The notes under the pieces: model-generated
What the model saw: the letters and a program-made list of their open reading frames with translations, nothing else
The model's database searches: none
Told to the model about the DNA's origin: nothing
Position numbers and translations under genes: made by a program
NCBI RefSeq assembly: GCF_900155945.1
Contig: NZ_FTMN01000010.1
Location: forward strand, 62,001 to 126,000
Direction: 5' to 3'
Length of the DNA stretch: 64,000 bases
From: Marinobacterium stanieri
Lineage (GTDB): Bacteria > Pseudomonadota > Gammaproteobacteria > Pseudomonadales > Balneatricaceae
In this document: positions 63,823 to 64,000 of the stretch, in pieces
Position numbering within the stretch: position 1 is the stretch's first letter
How the letters are laid out: every line of letters begins with the position of its first letter

Positions 63823-64000
63823 TTATTGATTTTTCTTCTTTATATCGGCTTTAACACCGGCAATAGAACGTGCCCAGGGACGCAATTTTTGCAACGCTGC
63901 CGGTAGCCCCGAAACGGCATTCAAGGCCGAATTTCGGTCTGCATACTGCCCATACACCACAACATGCCAGGGCTTGCCCTTGAAGATCGTACTGAAGTAA
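63823..64000 (-). CDS. DamX-like SPOR-domain protein, C-terminal end (window edge)
   Basis: The last 59 codons of a gene entering from the right; the stop TAA is at 63825-63823. The translation (YFSTIFKGKPWHVVVYGQYA, then ALNAVSGLPAALQKLRPWAR, ending in KKKNQ) has the second half of a SPOR domain: Y-G-x-Y-x-x-x-x-x-A, then a P-W-R-like end. SPOR domains bind denuded peptidoglycan at the division site. In Pseudomonas and relatives an aroK-aroB-damX-like gene string precedes gltB, so this is most probably that AAA-ATPase/SPOR protein. The N-terminal ATPase part is outside the window. Confidence 0.8.
   Translation of the reverse strand, partial: YFSTIFKGKPWHVVVYGQYADRNSALNAVSGLPAALQKLRPWARSIAGVKADIKKKNQ

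Overview
The window reads as a chromosomal segment of a marine or halotolerant gammaproteobacterium of the Oceanospirillales/Pseudomonadales type. The basis is the housekeeping frame: hemE (cut by the left edge), then gltD-gltB, then the tail of a damX-like SPOR gene (cut by the right edge), with a PutP proline/Na+ symporter inside. In Pseudomonas hemE, gltD, gltB and the SPOR gene are neighbours. Here about 57 kb lies between hemE and gltD, so the middle looks like a large accessory cell-surface island inserted into or grown within a conserved locus. The taxonomic guess is inference only.

Layout. 1-3.1 kb: hemE, an AraC-type regulator and putP. 3.2-8.0 kb: a secreted 5'-nucleotidase-like phosphatase and two paralogous acidic proteins, all ending in DUF4214. 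8.1-13.9 kb (minus strand): a type I secretion system (ABC, HlyD-type adaptor, TolC-type channel) followed by a glycosyltransferase and a small VanZ/YfiM-like membrane protein. 14.2-30.5 kb (plus strand): one long, tightly packed unit with ManC, a glycosyltransferase, the Wzm/Wzt polysaccharide ABC exporter, a DUF4214/coiled-coil/methyltransferase protein, two more glycosyltransferase genes, an M10 metalloprotease, a FecR-domain protein, a CHASE2 adenylate cyclase and an outer-membrane barrel protein. 30.8-35.4 kb: a very strongly codon-biased 1210-residue protein with the architecture of the Caulobacter S-layer protein RsaA, followed by SapC. 35.6-42.5 kb: a 2303-residue DUF4347/Calx-beta/cadherin-like/DUF4214 protein. 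42.7-46.2 kb (minus): an acyltransferase, a CRP-like regulator, an unknown protein and a SapC-domain protein with a DnaA-like DNA-binding tail. 46.4-56.3 kb (minus): two LapA-type retention-module adhesins with long Glu-Pro linkers flanking a prolyl-4-hydroxylase-like gene. 56.5 kb: an unknown exported protein. 57.7-64 kb: gltD, gltB and the damX-like fragment.

My working model is that 3-42 kb is an S-layer biogenesis island analogous to the Caulobacter rsa locus: an RsaA-like protein exported without a signal peptide by the adjacent T1SS, an O-polysaccharide made and exported by ManC/GTs/Wzm/Wzt as its anchor, DUF4214 as the shared anchoring module of at least six predicted secreted proteins, and a serralysin-like protease comparable to Caulobacter SapA. 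A perfect TGTGA-N6-TCACA site lies upstream of the RsaA-like gene. A class III cyclase is encoded just before it, and a CRP-family protein with the E. coli CRP recognition residues 14 kb away, so cAMP control of the S-layer is a concrete prediction. The link between prolyl hydroxylase and the (EP)n linkers, and between the SapC/DnaA-like fusion and S-layer gene control, are further hypotheses raised by gene order.
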